A stretch of 64,000 nt of DNA from Hyphomonas jannaschiana VP2 (GCF_000685215.1 NZ_ARYJ01000009.1:1-64000), one strand, 5' to 3'. Positions 9,079 through 17,703 are shown, counted from the first letter of the stretch. Translations and numbers: made by a program. Notes: generated by a model not told the origin, from the letters alone.

Positions 9079-10313
9079 TCGTCGCCGAGCTCGGCGGCCA
9101 GCAATTCCTCAAGCCTCAAATCAGCCTCTGCGAGCAAGTCGTTCGCCGCATCGATTTCGTCCATCGGCTTCGGCCCGCGCCAGTTGAGATGCCGTTCAAT
9201 ATCGAACAATGCATCCTCGACATCGTCCTGTGCCGGGATCAGGTAATCCGATGTGAGGCCTTCCTGAGCGAGTGTCCGGCGGAGATCCAGAACGGCGCGC
9301 CGCAGGGAACGTTCCAGTGTACGCTGTGTGAGCAGCGCATCGGTGCGCTCTTCCTCTTCGGCCTCCCGGGTACCATCCTTGTCGATCTGTTTGCGGAGCT
9401 CTTCCTCGGCGGCCGACTGAACCGCGTTGGAACGCAACAAAGACCCGACATCGGACAGCAGCGGATCGCCCCGCTTCAGCTCCAGAACATCGACGAACAG
9501 GTTGAAAATACCGGAATCGCGATCGACCCCTGAATAGTCGAGCGGCATCCATCCCGTTTCGAGCCCAGCCGCCGCCGCGCCCGAAATATATTGTCCACGC
9601 TTCAGCTCGGGAAACTTGAAGACACCCCGGGCAAAGCCGGAAGCATCATGAAACTCCACCGCCCCCTCCGGTGTGAACTGAACGTAAGTGCGCGGTTCGG
9701 GCCGTTCGAAATCCAGAACCAGGAGATAATCGCGGGAATCGTAGCGCGCTTGCCGCTCGAACTCGTTTGATACAACCTTGAGAAGCTCTCCGGAAAAATA
9801 ACCTGATAGTTCATCATCCGGGACGAGACGGATTTCGGCATAGAACGATGGCCGGGAGACAAGCCCCAGCCGATTCCACTCCGCCAGGAATTCCGGAGGG
9901 GCATTGCCGAAGGCAGGCCCGGACGGGTCGAACCCTTCGCGGATCACATGAACGCACGCCACCTCACGATTGAATTCCATCATGTCCGGGCTGGTGAAGA
10001 GTTTACCACTTACAACGCCGGTGCTCCGGTCGATCTTCGGGGCACCCATCTGCTGCAGCCAGGCCCCGACAGAATCAAACGCCAGCATGCCGGCCTGAAG
10101 GGCCAGTTCCTGCCCGAACCCCAGCGTACGGTCGCCCGGCCCGCGGGTATCTTCCGGCAAACATGTATCATCCAGCATGACCCGGAGGTCGGAGCCCATG
10201 CCGTCTGACACGACCGGTGGCCGCGTATTGATGCTTCTTGTCAGACACCCGGTCAGCGCGGTGCATGCACCGATCATCGCCGTGAACGCCAGCAGGCTGC
10301 GCCTATTTCCCAC
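9072..10313 (-). CDS. Lipoprotein of unknown function
   Basis: About 413 residues. I do not recognise the family. A hydrophobic leader ends in LTGC, a good lipobox, so it should be a membrane-anchored periplasmic protein. The body is mixed alpha/beta to about residue 290. The last 110 residues are charged and helical, rich in Glu and Arg (an EEEERTDAL-type stretch), and likely coiled. I chose the GTG at 10313 because GAGGAG sits seven bases before it and the signal peptide then has normal length; the frame stays open to an ATG at 10382. It converges on the protease pair, overlapping by 7 bases, and could belong functionally with them, but nothing proves this. Confidence 0.7.
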   Translation of the reverse strand: MGNRRSLLAFTAMIGACTALTGCLTRSINTRPPVVSDGMGSDLRVMLDDTCLPEDTRGPGDRTLGFGQELALQAGMLAFDSVGAWLQQMGAPKIDRSTGVVSGKLFTSPDMMEFNREVACVHVIREGFDPSGPAFGNAPPEFLAEWNRLGLVSRPSFYAEIRLVPDDELSGYFSGELLKVVSNEFERQARYDSRDYLLVLDFERPEPRTYVQFTPEGAVEFHDASGFARGVFKFPELKRGQYISGAAAAGLETGWMPLDYSGVDRDSGIFNLFVDVLELKRGDPLLSDVGSLLRSNAVQSAAEEELRKQIDKDGTREAEEEERTDALLTQRTLERSLRRAVLDLRRTLAQEGLTSDYLIPAQDDVEDALFDIERHLNWRGPKPMDEIDAANDLLAEADLRLEELLAAELGDDQ

Positions 10314-10629
10314 GACCCGACTCCTCACTCTAAACCGGTCTGCCCAATACCGGACACGCCCCGCTTTCCCCTGAGAAATCAATTCACAACAGATTTAAGG
10401 CCGCCGCAACCATAACCGTGCCGGCACATGGCATTCACAATGCCATCACCGCGTCGCCGGACAAATTTCCCTTCGGACCGGTTTCACCCCTAAAGCGACG
10501 AATACCGGTCAGGCATTCCCCGTTAGAGGGCTGATGCGTGAAAGTCACACCCGGCATCGATCGTTCAAAATAATCAATTGGTCTAATCGCCACAGAATTG
10601 ACTCCCGGCGAACAACGTGTTCATTCAAT

Positions 10630-10645
10630 TTCAACAAGCGTTGAA
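10630..10645. promoter_or_regulatory. TTCAAC-N4-GTTGAA palindrome, operator 1 of receptor promoter
   Basis: A perfect 6+6 inverted repeat, TTCAAC AAGC GTTGAA, 50 bases before the receptor ATG. The same arms recur upstream of the hydrolase gene at 13873. It is the probable binding site of the TetR protein encoded at 13063-13764. Confidence 0.7.
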
Positions 10646-10649
10646 TTTA

Positions 10650-10665
10650 CTCAACAGTCGTTGAA
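10650..10665. promoter_or_regulatory. Second TCAAC-N4-GTTGA palindrome, operator 2 of receptor promoter
   Basis: CTCAAC AGTC GTTGAA, with one mismatch in the outermost pair. Its centre lies 20 bases, about two helical turns, from the centre of operator 1. That places two dimers on the same face of the DNA and suggests cooperative repression. Confidence 0.6.
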
Positions 10666-10694
10666 GTAACGCGATCCATCAGGGAGGAATTAGG

Positions 10695-12980
10695 ATGCAC
10701 CCGAAAACCAGACTCGCATTGTATGCGCTCGCCGCGACGGCCTTGACCCCCGTTATGCCCGCCTGGGCACAGGACACCGGCGATCAGGAAGACACGACTC
10801 GCAAACTGGGCCCCGTCACGGTGACCGCGCAACGGCGCGAAGAAGACCTTCTGGACGTGCCCCTGTCCGTCACAGCCATCGGCTCCGAACGGCTGGAACT
10901 CACCGGCGCAGTCGACATCACATCGATCCAGCGCTCCACCCCGAACGCCACGATTGAAGTCGCTCGCGGATCGAACTCGACGCTGATCGCCTTTATCCGC
11001 GGTGTCGGCCAGCAAGACCCGCTCTGGGGCTTCGAGCCCGGCGTCGGTCTCTATGTCGATGACGTCTACATCGCCCGCCCGCAGGGTGCGATCCTCGACA
11101 TCTTCGATGTCGACCGCGTGGAAGTTCTGCGTGGCCCGCAAGGCACGCTGTACGGCCGCAACACAATTGGTGGCGCGATCAAATATGTGACGAAACCGCT
11201 GGGCAATGAACCGGATCTCAAGGTCAAGGCCAATCTGGGCAGCTACAGCCAGGCCGACGTGATCGTTTCCGGCTCCACACCGCTGAGTGACACATTCGCT
11301 GTGGGCGGCGCCATCGCGAAATATACGCGCGACGGTTACGGCAAGAACCTCAACACAGGTGCCGAACACTACAACAAGGACCTGCTGGCTTATCGTCTCA
11401 GCGCCGAATGGACCCCGACGGACGATTTCTCCGTCCGGTTCGCTTATGACAAGTCTGAAGACGACTCCAACGCAAAGCACGGCCACCGCCTCCTTCCGAG
11501 TGCAGACGGCACGATCCCGGTCACCGGCGATGTTTATGACACGCGTGCCGGCATCGGCGACGACAACTCGGTTGAGACGGAAGGCTACTCGCTGACGGCT
11601 CAGTGGGACGTCAACGACATCGTCACACTGAAATCGATCACGGCCTATCGTGAAGGCTCCACCATTACGCCGATCGACTTCGACGCCCTGCCCCAGCCGG
11701 ACTTCGATGTCCCCGCTTATTACAATGACGACCAGTTCTCGCAGGAGTTCCAGCTTCTCTACAATAACGGGCCGCTGAGCGGTGTCGCCGGGATCTACTA
11801 CCTCGACGGCAACGCAGACGGCGCGTTCGACGTCATTCTCAGCGCGCTCGGCCTCTCGATCTACCAGGCAGGTGCGCAAGAGAAAGAGAACTTCTCAGTA
11901 TATGGTGACTTCACCTATGAACTGAACGACAAGTGGAGTGTGTCGCTTGGCGGTCGCTACACCGAGGACAAGACGACGGCTGACGTTCTGCGCGAAGCCT
12001 GGCTTGGTCTTGGAACCGGTTCGTTCGATCCGTCGAACACGACGTCCATTTTCCTCGTCACCCAGACTGACTATCAGGGCGTGGAGCGGAAGGATGACCA
12101 GTTCACGCCGCGCGTATCCGTGTCGTACAAGCCGACTGACGACCTGAACCTCTACGCGACCTACGCACAGGGCTTCAAGGCAGGCGGTTTCGACCCGCGG
12201 GCCCGTGAAGACCTCGACCCGACAGGCCTGTCCCGTCAGGGCTTCGGCCCGGAACAGGTCGACTCCTACGAATTGGGGATGAAAGGCTCGTTCTTCAATG
12301 ACAGCCTCCTGCTCAATACGGCCGTGTTCTTTGCGGACTACACGGATCAGCAGATCACTGTGCAGAGCGGTGCCGACAGCGACAATGACGGGGTCAACGA
12401 TACATTCGTATCGTCCGTGTTCAACGCTGGCGCGTCCGAATACAAAGGCCTGGAAATCGAAGGCACATGGTTTGCCACCGACAACCTGACCTTGTTCGCA
12501 ACGCTCGGCTATATCGACGCCCAGATCAATGAGATCCTGTCCGGCGGTGTAAACGTCGCCGATGCGTTCGTGACGCAGAACACGCCGGAACTACAGGGCC
12601 AGATCTCTGCGAACTATAACTTTGACCTGGGCGCAAACCGCGGTGACCTCTCCCTGACCGGTACGGTCTCCGGCAGAGACGACTACTATCTGTTCAATAT
12701 TCCGAACGAAGGCTTCCCGGCCGGGCAAAGCGCCATCTTCCCGGGCGGTGGTCCGAAACTGGATCCGTCAGGCTACTACCTGTTCGATCTCAGCGCTGTC
12801 TGGACGTCGCCTACTGGGAAGTACCGCGTCGGCCTGCATGGCCGGAACCTGACGGACGAGGAATACCGTGTGGCGGCCTACAACTTCGTCACGCCGAGCC
12901 AGCTCGGCCTCGACTCTGCCTATTCGGCCTTCTACGGCCCGCCGCGGACCTTCACTGTTTCGCTGTCAGCCGACTTCTAA
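10695..12980 (+). CDS. TonB-dependent receptor (substrate unknown)
   Basis: A 761-residue outer-membrane active transporter. It has a signal peptide ending at AWAQ (residue 26) and a TonB-box-like VTVTAQRREEDLLDVP segment. The plug domain contains GVGLYVDDVYIARPQG and VEVLRGPQGTLYGRNTIGGA. A 22-strand-type barrel ends in the expected aromatic residue (SADF). GGAGGA precedes the ATG. Two TTCAAC palindromes sit in its promoter and a TetR gene follows convergently, so uptake is probably induced by the substrate or a breakdown product. The hydrolase and MFS genes across the TetR gene carry the same operator and probably process and move the same compound. Confidence 0.92.
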   Translation: MHPKTRLALYALAATALTPVMPAWAQDTGDQEDTTRKLGPVTVTAQRREEDLLDVPLSVTAIGSERLELTGAVDITSIQRSTPNATIEVARGSNSTLIAFIRGVGQQDPLWGFEPGVGLYVDDVYIARPQGAILDIFDVDRVEVLRGPQGTLYGRNTIGGAIKYVTKPLGNEPDLKVKANLGSYSQADVIVSGSTPLSDTFAVGGAIAKYTRDGYGKNLNTGAEHYNKDLLAYRLSAEWTPTDDFSVRFAYDKSEDDSNAKHGHRLLPSADGTIPVTGDVYDTRAGIGDDNSVETEGYSLTAQWDVNDIVTLKSITAYREGSTITPIDFDALPQPDFDVPAYYNDDQFSQEFQLLYNNGPLSGVAGIYYLDGNADGAFDVILSALGLSIYQAGAQEKENFSVYGDFTYELNDKWSVSLGGRYTEDKTTADVLREAWLGLGTGSFDPSNTTSIFLVTQTDYQGVERKDDQFTPRVSVSYKPTDDLNLYATYAQGFKAGGFDPRAREDLDPTGLSRQGFGPEQVDSYELGMKGSFFNDSLLLNTAVFFADYTDQQITVQSGADSDNDGVNDTFVSSVFNAGASEYKGLEIEGTWFATDNLTLFATLGYIDAQINEILSGGVNVADAFVTQNTPELQGQISANYNFDLGANRGDLSLTGTVSGRDDYYLFNIPNEGFPAGQSAIFPGGGPKLDPSGYYLFDLSAVWTSPTGKYRVGLHGRNLTDEEYRVAAYNFVTPSQLGLDSAYSAFYGPPRTFTVSLSADF

Positions 12981-12986
12981 GCGGAT

Positions 12987-13012
12987 GGCGGGGGCAGCTT
13001 GCTGTCTCCGCC
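12987..13012. terminator. GC-rich hairpin after the receptor gene
   Basis: GGCGGGGGCAGC TT GCTGTCTCCGCC can form a nearly complete 12-pair stem (two G-T pairs; the innermost pair must open). No T-run follows on either strand, so it may be an RNA-stabilising hairpin rather than a full terminator. Confidence 0.4.
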
Positions 13013-13062
13013 ACCGATCATGACTTCCGTTATCGTTCAGATACGGACGCGTCATTCCTCCT

Positions 13063-13764
13063 TCAACGGCGCGCGGACGGCCCTTTGCGGGGCCGTCCTT
13101 TTTTGTCCGCCGTCATCTGCTTACGGAATGCCTCAAACCCTGCCGTGGTGAACTGCACCATGTGCTCGCAGGCATCCATCAGATCGCTGGACCGGCATGA
13201 GCCGCCGGACAGGTGATCGATCCGCCCGGTCTGGGCGAAGGTCAGCGTCAGGGCGCCTGACAGACAATGATAGCCCCAGTACAGATCCCGGTCCTCGATC
13301 CCCGGCAAGGCGAGGCGAAGCGCATCCATGAAGCGGTAGACCAGCGGATCAAAGAACTGTGTCATCAGCTGCCCGCCCCATTCGGGCGAGTTGTTCACAT
13401 AGGCGATCAGGGCGTAATAATTCTTCCAGCCCTCTTCCTCGACCTGCTCCCCCGTCAGCATCGGCTCGAGATAGGCGCGGATAATCGCTTCGACACTCGG
13501 CGCCTGATCGCTTTCCTCAAGGCACTGGTCCAACTGGTCCAGACGGGCCTTGTTGAGGATTTCTGCGCGCCGGAACAGAACCGCATCGAACAGGTCTCGT
13601 TTCGGCCCGAAATAGTAATTCGGCAAAGCGAGGTCGACACCTGCACGCCTGGCGATTGCCCGCAAGGTCACGCCATCATAGCCATGCTTCGCGAACTGTT
13701 CCTCGGCAGCGTCGAGAATAGCGGTCCGCCGGTCCAGTCGGGGTTCTGTTTTGTTCACACTCAT
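13063..13764 (-). CDS. TetR-family transcriptional regulator
   Basis: A 233-residue regulator. The N-terminal helix-turn-helix is typical (EQFAKHGYDGVTLRAIARR, then YYFGPKRDLFDAVL) at about residues 20-65. The remaining helices form the ligand-binding and dimerisation domain, which resembles the CerR/YbiH-type C-terminal domain. It lies between the receptor gene and the hydrolase-MFS operon. Matching palindromes in both promoters make it the likely repressor of both, and one site lies within its own upstream region, so it may also regulate itself. The C-terminal codons (GRPRKGPSARR) overlap the receptor's terminator on the other strand. Confidence 0.88.
   Translation of the reverse strand: MSVNKTEPRLDRRTAILDAAEEQFAKHGYDGVTLRAIARRAGVDLALPNYYFGPKRDLFDAVLFRRAEILNKARLDQLDQCLEESDQAPSVEAIIRAYLEPMLTGEQVEEEGWKNYYALIAYVNNSPEWGGQLMTQFFDPLVYRFMDALRLALPGIEDRDLYWGYHCLSGALTLTFAQTGRIDHLSGGSCRSSDLMDACEHMVQFTTAGFEAFRKQMTADKKGRPRKGPSARR
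13075..13104 (+). terminator. Intrinsic terminator of the receptor gene, inside the convergent tetR coding end
   Basis: GGACGGCCC TTTGCG GGGCCGTCC followed by six T residues: a perfect 9-pair stem with a U-tract, oriented for the plus strand. It ends the receptor transcript but lies within the last codons of the convergent TetR gene, whose stop is at 13063-13065. Confidence 0.85.
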
Positions 13765-13872
13765 ACAACGCTAGTAGACTGCACACTCAGGGAGATCAAC
13801 GATCCCCCTAGGTGAGATGCCCGGGGTTTGGGCCAAGCTTATGCTTGCCATCTCTTCAGGAATAGTCCAAAA

Positions 13873-13888
13873 TTCAACACTTGTTGAA
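13873..13888. promoter_or_regulatory. TTCAAC-N4-GTTGAA palindrome between tetR and hydrolase operon
   Basis: TTCAAC ACTT GTTGAA, perfect arms, extended by one further A-T pair. It lies in the 268-base divergent gap, 109 bases before the TetR start and 145 before the hydrolase start, so one site could control both directions. The arms are identical to those of operator 1 at 10630 while the central four bases differ, as expected for a protein-binding site rather than a duplicated segment. Confidence 0.7.
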
Positions 13889-14032
13889 TAAATAGAAATA
13901 CCCATCAGGTATCGACAATCCAGGGGAAGAGCGTGAGCGACGCGGTTTGGCCACTTTCGAAGCATCCGGCTGAACTGCCAACGCGCACCAATCGGAGCGC
14001 CGTAGGCAAATCAGCTACGCCGGGAAACACCT

Positions 14033-14899
14033 ATGACGGATGATATTTACTACCGTTCGCCAGACGGCTTAAACCTCTATGCGAAGCGCTACGGCCCGGC
14101 AGACGCGCCGCTCAGCATACTGTGCATGCATGGCCTGACGCGGAACCATAAGGATTTTGAACCAATGATCGCGGCCCTGCCGGACCGCTATCAGTTCATT
14201 GCCGTTGACGTGCGTGGCCGCGGCCTCTCAGACCGGGACCCGAAGGCCGAAAACTACTCCCCGGCCATCTATGCCGGCGATATGGCAACCCTGCTGGACC
14301 ATCTGAACCTGAAACGCGTCGCTCTCATCGGAACCTCGATGGGCGGGCTGATGTCCATGATCATGATGAAGACCATGCCGGACCGTATCTGCGGCGTTGT
14401 CCTGAACGATGTTGGACCTGTCTTCGAGAAATCCGGGCTGGACCGGATCGCCGCCTATACCAGCAATACAGAGCCAAAGGCCGGGTGGGATGACGCGGCC
14501 AGATCAGTCGGGGAAGTTCAGGCAGAGATCTTCCCCGACTATGGCCCGCAGCAGTGGTTGGCCTTTGCCCGCCGCACCTACCGGGAACTGGACGATGGGC
14601 GTGTGGCGCTGGACTACGATCCGGCCATCACGCGCACGGTCGCACAGGTCCGCCCCGGCCTCCTGACACGGATTGCCATGTGGAAGCTCTACAAGGACAT
14701 GACGAAAGTCCCTCTTCTTCTGATCCGTGGAGAAACATCTGACATCCTGTCAGCAAAAACTGCCGCCAAGATGATCCGCAAACACCCCGATGCATCCCTT
14801 ATTACCGTTCCCCGCATCGGACACGCCCCCATCCTTGACGAACCGGAAGCCGTAGAAGGCATCCGGGACTTCCTGACAAAAGTAGAAGCTCGCACATGA
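14033..14899 (+). CDS. Alpha/beta hydrolase
   Basis: A 288-residue alpha/beta-hydrolase-fold enzyme, probably an esterase or lactonase. The oxyanion segment is CMHGLTRNHKDF (near residue 31), the nucleophile Ser102 sits in GTSMGG, an acid Asp lies in GETSDILS, and the catalytic His is in RIGHAPILDEP. No signal peptide is seen, so it acts in the cytoplasm. Its stop overlaps the ATG of an MFS transporter. Its promoter carries the palindrome shared with the TonB receptor, so the probable pathway is import through the receptor and MFS followed by hydrolysis. Substrate unknown. Confidence 0.88.
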   Translation: MTDDIYYRSPDGLNLYAKRYGPADAPLSILCMHGLTRNHKDFEPMIAALPDRYQFIAVDVRGRGLSDRDPKAENYSPAIYAGDMATLLDHLNLKRVALIGTSMGGLMSMIMMKTMPDRICGVVLNDVGPVFEKSGLDRIAAYTSNTEPKAGWDDAARSVGEVQAEIFPDYGPQQWLAFARRTYRELDDGRVALDYDPAITRTVAQVRPGLLTRIAMWKLYKDMTKVPLLLIRGETSDILSAKTAAKMIRKHPDASLITVPRIGHAPILDEPEAVEGIRDFLTKVEART

Positions 14900-16185
14900 C
14901 CTCTGTAACGCCTGCCGCTCCCGCCACGGCCATTCCAGGCCGCGCCTGGGTCCTCGCTGTCCTGACGCTGACCTACACGTTCAACCATATTGATCGTCAG
15001 GTTCTCGTGATCCTGCTGGAACCGATCAAGGCAGAGCTGAACCTGCGCGACGGGGACCTCGGCATGCTGACCGGCATTGTTTTCGCTGGCTTTTACGCCA
15101 CGCTCGGCATTCCGGTTGCTATGTGGGCCGACCGGGGAAATCGCCGGAACATCATCGCGCTCGCTCTGACAATCTGGTCGGCGATGACCGCCTTGTCCGG
15201 ACTGGCTCAGACCTATTGGCAATTGCTGCTCGCCCGTATGGGGGTTGGCGTTGGTGAAGCTGGCGGCACACCGCCCGCGACGTCCATGATTGCAGACCTC
15301 TACCCGCCAAAGGAACGCGCCACAGCTATGGGTATCTACACGACGGGCATTGGTCTTGGCGTCATGGGAGGCTTCGCTCTTGGCGGAATCATCTATGAAC
15401 ATTTCGGCTGGCGCGCAGCTTTCTTCGTGGCCGGTATTCCGGGCCTGTTGTTGGCATTACTTGTCCGCTTTACGGTGAAAGAGCCTGCACGCGGCCTGGC
15501 CGATCAGCAGAAAATTGAAGGCGATGCGCCTTCTTTCACGGAAACGATCAGCTTCATTCTTCGTCAGTCTTCCTATCTGTGGCTCCTGGCCGGATGTCTC
15601 CTGATCTGCATTTCATCCAATGCATTTCTCGTGTTCACCTCTGGTCATCTGCAGCGCACTTATGGCCTTTCACCCAGCGAAGTGTCTCTGCCACTCGGCG
15701 TGCTGATTGGCGGTGTCGGCAGCGTGGGCGCAGTGGTGCTGGGCGCGGTTTGCGATCGCCTCTCTGCGAAGGACATGCGCTGGCGGCCGCTAATGATTGC
15801 GATCTGCGCTGGTCTCGCCCTGCCTTTCGCCTGGATGTTCCTGCATGCCCCGAACGTTTGGGCAGCATATGCCTGGAACCTGGTTCCCGCTTTCATCGGC
15901 CTGATTTATGCGAGCATCGCCTACACCGCGTCACAGGAGCTGGTTCAGGTCCGCATGCGGTCTTTCGCCTCGGCCTTCATGCTGTTCTGCCTGACGCTCA
16001 TAGGTATCGGTTGCGGCCCCTGGATCGCTGGAGAACTCAGCGATTATTTCGCGGCGCAGGGCGCTCAGAACTCCCTCGCGAGATCACTTGAGATGATGCT
16101 GTTGTTCAATCTGGCCTCCATCGCCTGCCTGCTTATGGCGACCCGGAATTACCGCCGTGACGCCGCACGCGCGGCCGCCGCCTGA
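14896..16185 (+). CDS. MFS transporter, spinster-like
   Basis: A 429-residue inner-membrane transporter with about 12 hydrophobic segments. The N-terminal FNHIDRQVL segment, the motif-A-like ADRGNRRN loop after helix 2 and RMGVGVGEAGGTPPA are characteristic of the spinster-like group often found with TonB receptors in sphingomonads and Hyphomonadaceae. It starts within the hydrolase stop codon (ATGA), so it shares that operon and the TetR-type operator. It probably moves the receptor's substrate, or its hydrolysis product, across the inner membrane. Direction of transport is not shown by sequence. Confidence 0.88.
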   Translation: MTSVTPAAPATAIPGRAWVLAVLTLTYTFNHIDRQVLVILLEPIKAELNLRDGDLGMLTGIVFAGFYATLGIPVAMWADRGNRRNIIALALTIWSAMTALSGLAQTYWQLLLARMGVGVGEAGGTPPATSMIADLYPPKERATAMGIYTTGIGLGVMGGFALGGIIYEHFGWRAAFFVAGIPGLLLALLVRFTVKEPARGLADQQKIEGDAPSFTETISFILRQSSYLWLLAGCLLICISSNAFLVFTSGHLQRTYGLSPSEVSLPLGVLIGGVGSVGAVVLGAVCDRLSAKDMRWRPLMIAICAGLALPFAWMFLHAPNVWAAYAWNLVPAFIGLIYASIAYTASQELVQVRMRSFASAFMLFCLTLIGIGCGPWIAGELSDYFAAQGAQNSLARSLEMMLLFNLASIACLLMATRNYRRDAARAAAA

Positions 16186-16209
16186 CACGCTGGAGGCTCG
16201 CGCCCCTCG

Positions 16210-16674
16210 CTAGATCAGCAAAGCCCGCAATTGCGCCGCCCAGACCAGTGCGATGCCAACCGCCAGGAAAGGACCAAACGGCATCAGTCCGGAGGGTTTG
16301 CGGCTGGTCAGCATGAGGGCGCCGGCAATCAACAGGCCAGAACTGCTGGCGATCAGCACAATCCAGGGGAGACCGATCCAGCCACACCATGCGCCACCGG
16401 CGGCGAGCAATTTTGCATCTCCCCGGCCCAGCCCGTCACTTCCGCGTAAAGCACGGTAGCTCTTTTCTACGACGACGAAAAAGAGATAACCCGCGAGGGC
16501 GCCCACAATGGCTGCCCATACACTACCGGTAAAATACCAGTATTGAACCATGCCCGCACCAATCAAAGGAAGAGTCAGGACGTCCGGCAATCGCATGGTT
16601 CGCAAATCGATCCATGATAGCGCGGCCAATGCGGGCAGAAGAACAATAGCCCAGAGCAGCACGTCGGTGTTCAT
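16210..16674 (-). CDS. gspO: Prepilin peptidase, short form (GspO-like, A24 domain only)
   Basis: An aspartic protease of the inner membrane that removes the leader of type IV pilin-like proteins. Both catalytic Asp motifs are present: SWIDLRTMRLPD near the N terminus and GRGDAKLLAAGG (the GxGD motif) in the middle. Several membrane helices surround them. At about 154 residues it lacks the N-terminal methylase domain with CxxC pairs found in full-length GspO/PilD, as in CpaA-type enzymes. I start at the ATG at 16674, with GGGAGG about 12 bases upstream; the frame is open further up. It lies just beyond the type II secretion operon and probably processes GspG-K. Confidence 0.83.
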   Translation of the reverse strand: MNTDVLLWAIVLLPALAALSWIDLRTMRLPDVLTLPLIGAGMVQYWYFTGSVWAAIVGALAGYLFFVVVEKSYRALRGSDGLGRGDAKLLAAGGAWCGWIGLPWIVLIASSSGLLIAGALMLTSRKPSGLMPFGPFLAVGIALVWAAQLRALLI

Positions 16675-16730
16675 GATGGTGCGTTCCCTCCCGGCCCCGC
16701 CGACACGGCCCCAGCATAGATGGAACATAC

Positions 16731-16764
16731 CAAAACGAAAACGCCCGGGCACATGGCCCGGGCG
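16731..16764 (-). terminator. Intrinsic terminator after the CAP-domain gene
   Basis: On the minus strand CGCCCGGGC CATGT GCCCGGGCG forms a 9-pair stem followed by TTTTCGTTTT. It lies directly downstream of the CAP-domain gene and before gspO, so gspO probably has its own promoter. Confidence 0.8.
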
Positions 16765-16788
16765 AATTGGAATGTCCTTCAGTCAGCC

Positions 16789-17616
16789 TCAGAGAGACGA
16801 CGAAATCGCCGGACCTTTCAGAGTATAAACGTCTTTTCCAAGCGCTACATCCATTTGAAGGAAACCCTCTTCCATTGAGGGAATGGATGCGGGAAGCTTG
16901 TCCCCGACACCGCGCATCAGAGTTGTGCCATTTGCCGATACGACCGACCAGCCAAGGGGTTCGAGCTTGTCATTGTAATTGGCCGCCAGATTCGTACGCG
17001 GGGCAGCAACCATTGGCATTGGCGCATCCAGTCGCCCGTCGATCCGCGCAAACAATTCCACGACATACATCATGCCATCCGCCTCAATGGCTGCGACGCC
17101 CATATGGTCGAATTCGCTGCGCTTGAAGTTTTCGGCATTCGCCTTGTCAGCCATCATGGCCTTCTGGATGTCCTCAGCGGACGTGCCGGCTTTCACCACG
17201 ACCACATTCGCACCAAAGGCCCCGATCAGACGGCTTCGCTCCATCATCCGTACACGGTCCAGGTGCGTACGGCCTTCGAGGTCCTCATGCGCTGCGTAGC
17301 CACGCACCGCCATGTCATATGCATGAAGACGGGCGGCATCGATCAGGGAGCTGAGCGACTGCAGCTCGGACACCCCCTGGTCAGCACGCTGCTCGCCCGC
17401 AAGCTGCAACAGCTGGTTCGCCATGTAGGTGTCCGTCTTGATGCCGTTGATGCCTTCAAGACAGGCATTGGCTTCTTTCTGGAACGCCGTCGGCGTCATC
17501 CCATAACCGTCAGTCAGGTCACAGGCAGGGTCTGCAAAGGAGGGGCCGCTCAGAGCCGCAAGGGCCAGCGCCGAAACGGACAGAAATTTGTATACGTTGT
17601 GTAACATAACTGTCAC
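16789..17616 (-). CDS. Secreted CAP-domain (SCP/PR1-like) protein
   Basis: A 275-residue exported protein with a signal peptide (cleavage near SFA-DP, about residue 29). The CAP fold is recognisable from ARLHAYDMAVRGYAAHEDL (first His helix), the dipeptide-rich GANVVVVKAGTSAEDI, and FDHMGVAAIEADGMMYVVELFA in the core strands. CAP proteins are usually extracellular; their bacterial roles are mostly unknown. It sits between gspO and the type II secretion operon and is terminated separately, so it could be a substrate of that system, which is only inference. The 17616 start is GTG; the ATG at 17607 is an alternative, and neither has a strong ribosome-binding site. Confidence 0.75.
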   Translation of the reverse strand: MTVMLHNVYKFLSVSALALAALSGPSFADPACDLTDGYGMTPTAFQKEANACLEGINGIKTDTYMANQLLQLAGEQRADQGVSELQSLSSLIDAARLHAYDMAVRGYAAHEDLEGRTHLDRVRMMERSRLIGAFGANVVVVKAGTSAEDIQKAMMADKANAENFKRSEFDHMGVAAIEADGMMYVVELFARIDGRLDAPMPMVAAPRTNLAANYNDKLEPLGWSVVSANGTTLMRGVGDKLPASIPSMEEGFLQMDVALGKDVYTLKGPAISSSL

Positions 17617-17703
17617 AATACGCTGTATGACGATTATGTGTCAATTACGTACAGTATTGAGTACTTTTTATGTATCGCAGCAGTTACTACAGAATGCGGT
17701 ACG

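Larger units (their letters stand above)
10314..10694. other. Divergent intergenic region with TetR-type operators
   Basis: This gap of about 380 bases separates the lipoprotein gene and the TonB receptor gene, which point away from each other. It holds no convincing gene. The right-hand end is AT-richer than its surroundings and carries two TTCAAC-type palindromes (10630-10665) just before the receptor's ribosome-binding site (GGGAGGA at about 10681). I see nothing distinctive in the left part. Confidence 0.6.
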
